Shown here piece after piece: positions 60,227 through 64,000 of a stretch of DNA of 64,000 bases. This DNA comes from Flammulina velutipes. Its lineage: Eukaryota > Basidiomycota > Agaricomycetes > Agaricales > Physalacriaceae. A program made the position numbers and the translations under genes. Below the pieces are notes generated by a model. It was not told the origin of the DNA. It saw only the letters and a program-made list of their open reading frames with translations, and ran no database searches. The number at the start of each line of letters is the position of its first letter. Position 1 is the stretch's first letter. Location of the stretch: positions 3,348,001 through 3,412,000 of the forward strand of contig CM022368.1 of the NCBI GenBank assembly GCA_011800155.1, given 5' to 3'.

Positions 60227-61985
60227 TCAGAGATTCGGCCAGCTTCCTTCCACCTTCCATTTGTCAATACAATCCTTGATCGTTTCGTGGTTGAAATGCG
60301 GACGCTTCAGTTTGTAGCCAACGACATTCTTGATCTTGTCGTTGCTCAGCCCCACTACGGTCTTCTCGAGTTGGAATTGATCCATGTACGCAGAGACCGG
60401 TGTACTAGAAATAGGCGGATTTGACTGCGTCAACATCTCGGTCCAGTGGCCGACATGAAGCTCGTTAATCTCTTCCACGATGTCACTCTTCATCTGGATA
60501 ATTGTCAAGTCGACTGTCTGCAGTGACAGACAAAATGCGGACCTTGAAGATAGTGTTCTCCACCAAGTTGAAGAATTCAAATCCAGTACCGAAGAACGAC
60601 GTCGATACTTGACCAGCTTCTAGAAGAGTCATCTTCGAATCGTCCGCCTGAAGGGTATATTGAGATATGTCAGTTTTCGCGAAGCAGAATACTCACAAGG
60701 TTGAAAAGAGGAGCGACAACCTTCTTGTCGTGAGGAGGCATACCCTCAACCTCTGATACCTTGGATTTATCGTTGTGGAAGGGGATGTGCTCGCCAGCTG
60801 CGCTGTCTGCGGATGCTCGCCCCAAAGGAGCCATCCACTCCGCACACGCCCAAAGACCTCCCGCAATATCCTCCGAATGTACAGTGTGATTCGGGTGCTT
60901 CCCAGGCGACCATCTAGGACAATAGAATTGAGAAGGAGGATGGCTTGAGAAAGAGAAGCCTTACAATGATTTCATGGGCTTCTTCATAAACCCATAGACA
61001 GCAGCGACGGTGATGAAGGTCGGCACTTGTCGTTCTCAGTTGTATGATCGCCCCAGTAAAAGTATCGGAGAAGACTCACTGATCCCAAAGTTAATGTAAG
61101 GGCCATAACCCAGCCCGACTCGCAGTATCACCAGGTTCAAGCTGTCCAGATATCAGACTCAATATAGCGCAAGGTAACAGGAGGGTGACATACTCTTCAA
61201 TATTGGCCAATATGCGCAGAGTTTCGTGCCACCAGGTGCCTGCCGTCCCCGAGGGTTTGGGATCTTGCTTCTCGTCGAAGGGGCCTTTGGTCGAGGTTTC
61301 GTAGAAGGGAAGTTGGAGCCGAACATAAGCTTTGACTTTGCGTTTTGCGGCCTCCGTCCCAAGCATTCGCGCTACATTACATGTCGTGGATATTTGAATC
61401 TGACGGTCCAGCATTCAGCGAAAAAGACAGGTGATCCAGCGCAAAGAGCGCACCATTTCTGTACGGTCCTGGCGCACCTCGCCCGTCAAATCAAAGACGT
61501 AATCATAAGGGTCTTGTCCCTCTGGTGGGTCGAACAATGAGGGTACGATGGCTATTAGTGTTGAGTGAGAGAGGGTATAGGCGACGAGGGATGCGAGACG
61601 CACATTGAACCGTGAGATTAGCTTGTTTATAATCGACTTCGGGTTTCCCAAGAGTTTTCGGAAATTCCGCACCCAGATAACTGTACGCGATGAATGAGAA
61701 TCGAGAGCAAAGAAAGGGAGGGAAAAGGTGTACGCACGTCGTCGCGGGGGTGACCGAATATTTGTCTATGATGCGAACGTGCTGTGGGCAGTTTTAGCGT
61801 GGAAGCGACGATCAAGGCGTTATGGCTCACCGAGACGAGCGGTCCTCCTTCCAGAGGGACCAGTTGGGCGGCCAGCGCTCGCGAGAAGGTGTTGACGCCG
61901 CCTAGCACACCAGATGAGCGCGATGAGGCTGTTGAACGAGATGAAACACACCAAAGATGAGGACATTTGGTTTCTTGTCTGCCAT
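60227..61985 (-). CDS. atypical extended SDR (NAD-dependent epimerase/dehydratase fold)
   Basis: Starts MADKKPNVLIFGGVNTFSRA (61985), with the dinucleotide loop as FGGVNTFSRAL rather than GxxGxxG. Then VFDLTGEVRQDRTEM, QISTTCNVARMLGTEAAKRK, YVRLQLPFYETSTKGPFDEK, TWWHETLRILANIE, VILRVGLGYGPYINFG, HSEDIAGGLWACAEWMAPLG and a long substrate domain ending KVEGSWPNL. About eight exons, about 400 residues. The usual YxxxK is not obvious, so it may be a non-standard or non-catalytic member. This type occurs as a single-copy gene in many mushrooms; its substrate is unknown to me. Tail-to-head with the Arf-GEF, about 300 bp apart. Confidence 0.78.
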
Positions 61986-62418
61986 TCCGACGTCGAGTAC
62001 AAGCTGGGAACGGGCAGCAAACAGGAGATGGAAAGAGAGAAAGAAACAAAGGCAAGCTAGGGTAGGGCTAGGGACACTCGTAGAAAGGATAACGATAACA
62101 AGCTGTTGGGCAAAAGAAATGAAAGTGATGGTTACGTCAGCTCGCATCCCTGATCAGCTACTAGTCCGCTAACGTGGCGTTGCAGGATTCCTGACATACC
62201 ATTGTCCTGACAACTGAATGCTTGAGATGAACCGAGGCCGCCGCACTATCCTAGCCTTGAATTAATTTTCACCTCCATCTAATAAATGTTCAGCAAAAGC
62301 GGAAGCAAATTGACAGTGTGGCCAATGTTACTCAGGCTGAGCATCTACTTTTCGAACAAGCTGGACGTCTATTGCGTGCTAGTGATGTGTACTTACATTT
62401 ATTTATTTTAATCAGTGC
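61986..62418. other. intergenic, nothing recognised
   Basis: Promoter of the epimerase-like gene and 3' flank of the 3-hydroxyisobutyrate dehydrogenase. No repeats or frames of note. Confidence 0.5.
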
Positions 62419-63629
62419 CTACGCATCAAGAAACTTGTAAACGGAGGAAAAATCTTTATTTCCCATCTCTGGCTTCTCTTTGAGCATCCTAGCGTAAATG
62501 GCCTTCGCTGCCTCGCCCAGTGGCAGCGGGCTTCCGGTTTCTTCGCCCACTTGCGTCGCAAGGCCTAGGTCCTAGAGATTAACCGTAAGCAACAATTAAT
62601 GAACGGTCGGGAACCGAAGAGTATGACTGACTTTGAGCATTAGGCTGCTGGCAAACCCACCCTCATAATCTCGTTCGCAAGGCGGAGATACAGTAGATAA
62701 GGAAGAAGGTACTGGATTATTGATAGAAATCGACCAGCAACTCCCAGTCGAGGAGCTAATAACGCTTGTCAGGACAGCTGGATCTAGCCCAAGCTTTTGC
62801 CCCAGTAACATCGCTTCGGCAGTTACGATTTGCTGTACCCCCAGCATAAGCTTTATGAAAAGGATCAATGATTCTCCAGCGACCGATGAATAATGAAGAC
62901 CGACGTTGTTGCAAATCTTTGCACCCAGTCCCGCTCCATTAGGGCCACAATGGATGATTCGTCGTCCCATTGATGACAAAATGGAGTGAGCTTGTGCAAA
63001 ATCTTCCTCAGAGCCGCCCACCAGGAAGGTGAGTGTACCCGCTTTCGCGCCGGTGACGCCTGTGTAAACTGATCAGTAAATGCTAATTCGCTAGACAATA
63101 TGCCACTAACCGCCAGAAACCGGTGCATCGACCATAGGTACTCCCATTCGAATCATCTTTACCGCAATGGCTTGAGCTTCCTGTACGTCCAATGTTGTTG
63201 AATCGATGGCAAGCGTGTCTTGAGCGACATCCGGATCTAGACTGAGGAGGGCGGGAATTATGTTTTCCTCGTAGACAGTCTTGACATGTGGAGTAGAAGG
63301 TAGCATAGTAATGATAGTTCCAGACGTTTGTGCGGCTCTGTGAATATCTAAATTGAGCTCGCAAGAATTACAAAAGCGGCGTACTGTTTAGGTGTTTCAG
63401 CGACGGAAAGATGTGCCCCAGGAAATTGACTCGCAAAGTTGTTGCAGAATTTATTGGCGTTATCCTGTATAGCATCGCAAACGACAAAGTGGGGGTCTTT
63501 CTCCACAGAGAGCCGTTTCGAAAACAGATTGAAAGCCATTTCGGAGCCCATTCGACCTAAGCCTATGAACGCTATAGTCTTTGAACGAGCATGTATATGA
63601 TTTAGAGGATTCAGAATACGATGCGCCAT
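62419..63629 (-). CDS. 3-hydroxyisobutyrate dehydrogenase
   Basis: Oxidises 3-hydroxyisobutyrate to methylmalonate semialdehyde in valine catabolism, normally in mitochondria. Start MAHRILNPLNHIHARSKTIA at 63629; only about 16 residues precede FIGLGRMGSEMAFNLF, the NAD-binding GLGxMG. Then IITMLPSTPHVKTVYEENII, PMVDAPVSGGVTGAKAGTLT with FLVGG (substrate loop), and GAGLGAKICNN with the catalytic Lys. A GTCGGT..ATAAAG intron splits CNN/LMLGVQQIVTAEAMLLGQ. The C-terminus is DLGLATQVGEETGSPLPLGE and ends SVYKFLDA. Five or six exons, about 340 residues. The short basic N-terminus could be a minimal mitochondrial presequence. Confidence 0.92.
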
Positions 63630-64000
63630 GTCCCAAGTCCTTAGCTTGTGGTAAGTTGATCGCAAGTTCGTGCGGGGAAAGCGTGGGGAAGAGTTGTGAT
63701 CTATGATCCGGGTGTCATTTGCACGTGCTCGGACCCACGGCGCGCAATAACACAAGGCATGGGATGGCCGGTGGGCGCCCGGCGGTGGCGGGATTGGCGA
63801 CCACTCTGGCGCAGGTCAATTCGAGAGAATACTATTTTAATTTATCGTCGAGATGAATGGGAACTGCTCCTGATCAACTTAAACTTCAAAGTTTCACCTG
63901 AATTAAACCCAACGGACATCCCCGATTTCGGTCCTTGTTTCCTCCCATCCATGTATCTATTTTGCGAATTGTGATTGGATGGATTTCCTTCGCCTATCTC
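63630..64000. other. right-hand flank, promoter region
   Basis: Upstream of the dehydrogenase gene. A plus-strand frame 63696-63974 (MIYDPGVICTCSDP) is open but unremarkable; it could be part of a gene continuing outside the window. Confidence 0.4.

Overview
The window is nuclear DNA of a filamentous basidiomycete, most likely an Agaricomycete mushroom. Genes are dense and broken by many short introns, mostly about 40-65 nt, with GTRNGT donors and CTRAY branch sites. The gene set fits this: a protoilludene-type sesquiterpene synthase, a secreted GH6 cellulase, BTB and arrestin-like proteins of mushroom type, and housekeeping genes with fungal architecture. I saw no rRNA, tRNA, CRISPR array or viral gene.

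Layout. 1-2.6 kb: a BTB protein and an Atg14/UVRAG-type autophagy subunit (both minus). 3.2-7.7 kb: exocyst SEC10 and quinolinate phosphoribosyltransferase (plus). 7.7-13.9 kb: a rearranged block holding ALG6 plus a duplicated pair of unrecognised genes, one kinase-like ('K') and one small ('S'). K occurs as an intact copy, a truncated copy and an older relic near 3 kb; S occurs as one apparently intact copy and one broken copy. A stray piece of the quinolinate phosphoribosyltransferase 3' end marks the duplication junction. 14-22 kb: a SCY1-like pseudokinase (plus) converging on an HRQ1-type helicase (minus). 22.8-24.9 kb: an acidic orphan protein and a Gal80-like Rossmann protein. 25.4-26.1 kb: a 707-bp inverted-repeat element with TA flanks. 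27-31.8 kb: three plus-strand genes, GH6 cellulase, membrane SDR and serine carboxypeptidase. 32.4-36 kb: a C2H2 factor and an orphan. 36-38.6 kb: sparse, with one doubtful spliced gene. 38.6-42.1 kb: sesquiterpene synthase and glucose-6-phosphate isomerase. 42.8-51.5 kb: alpha-arrestin, PKA catalytic subunit, DODA-type dioxygenase and a three-RRM protein (all minus). 52.4-63.6 kb: a possible tiny membrane protein, cytochrome b561, the Arf-GEF Gea/GBF1, an atypical extended SDR and 3-hydroxyisobutyrate dehydrogenase (all minus).

Most genes are independent housekeeping functions: secretion (SEC10, Gea/GBF1, ALG6, SCY1-like), NAD synthesis, glycolysis, valine breakdown, cAMP signalling, autophagy and DNA repair. 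The accessory content is the K/S duplication block, the inverted-repeat element, the cellulase and the terpene synthase. No convincing biosynthetic cluster surrounds the terpene synthase. Exon joins were worked out by eye from splice consensus and reading frame; small exons in the gaps may have been missed.
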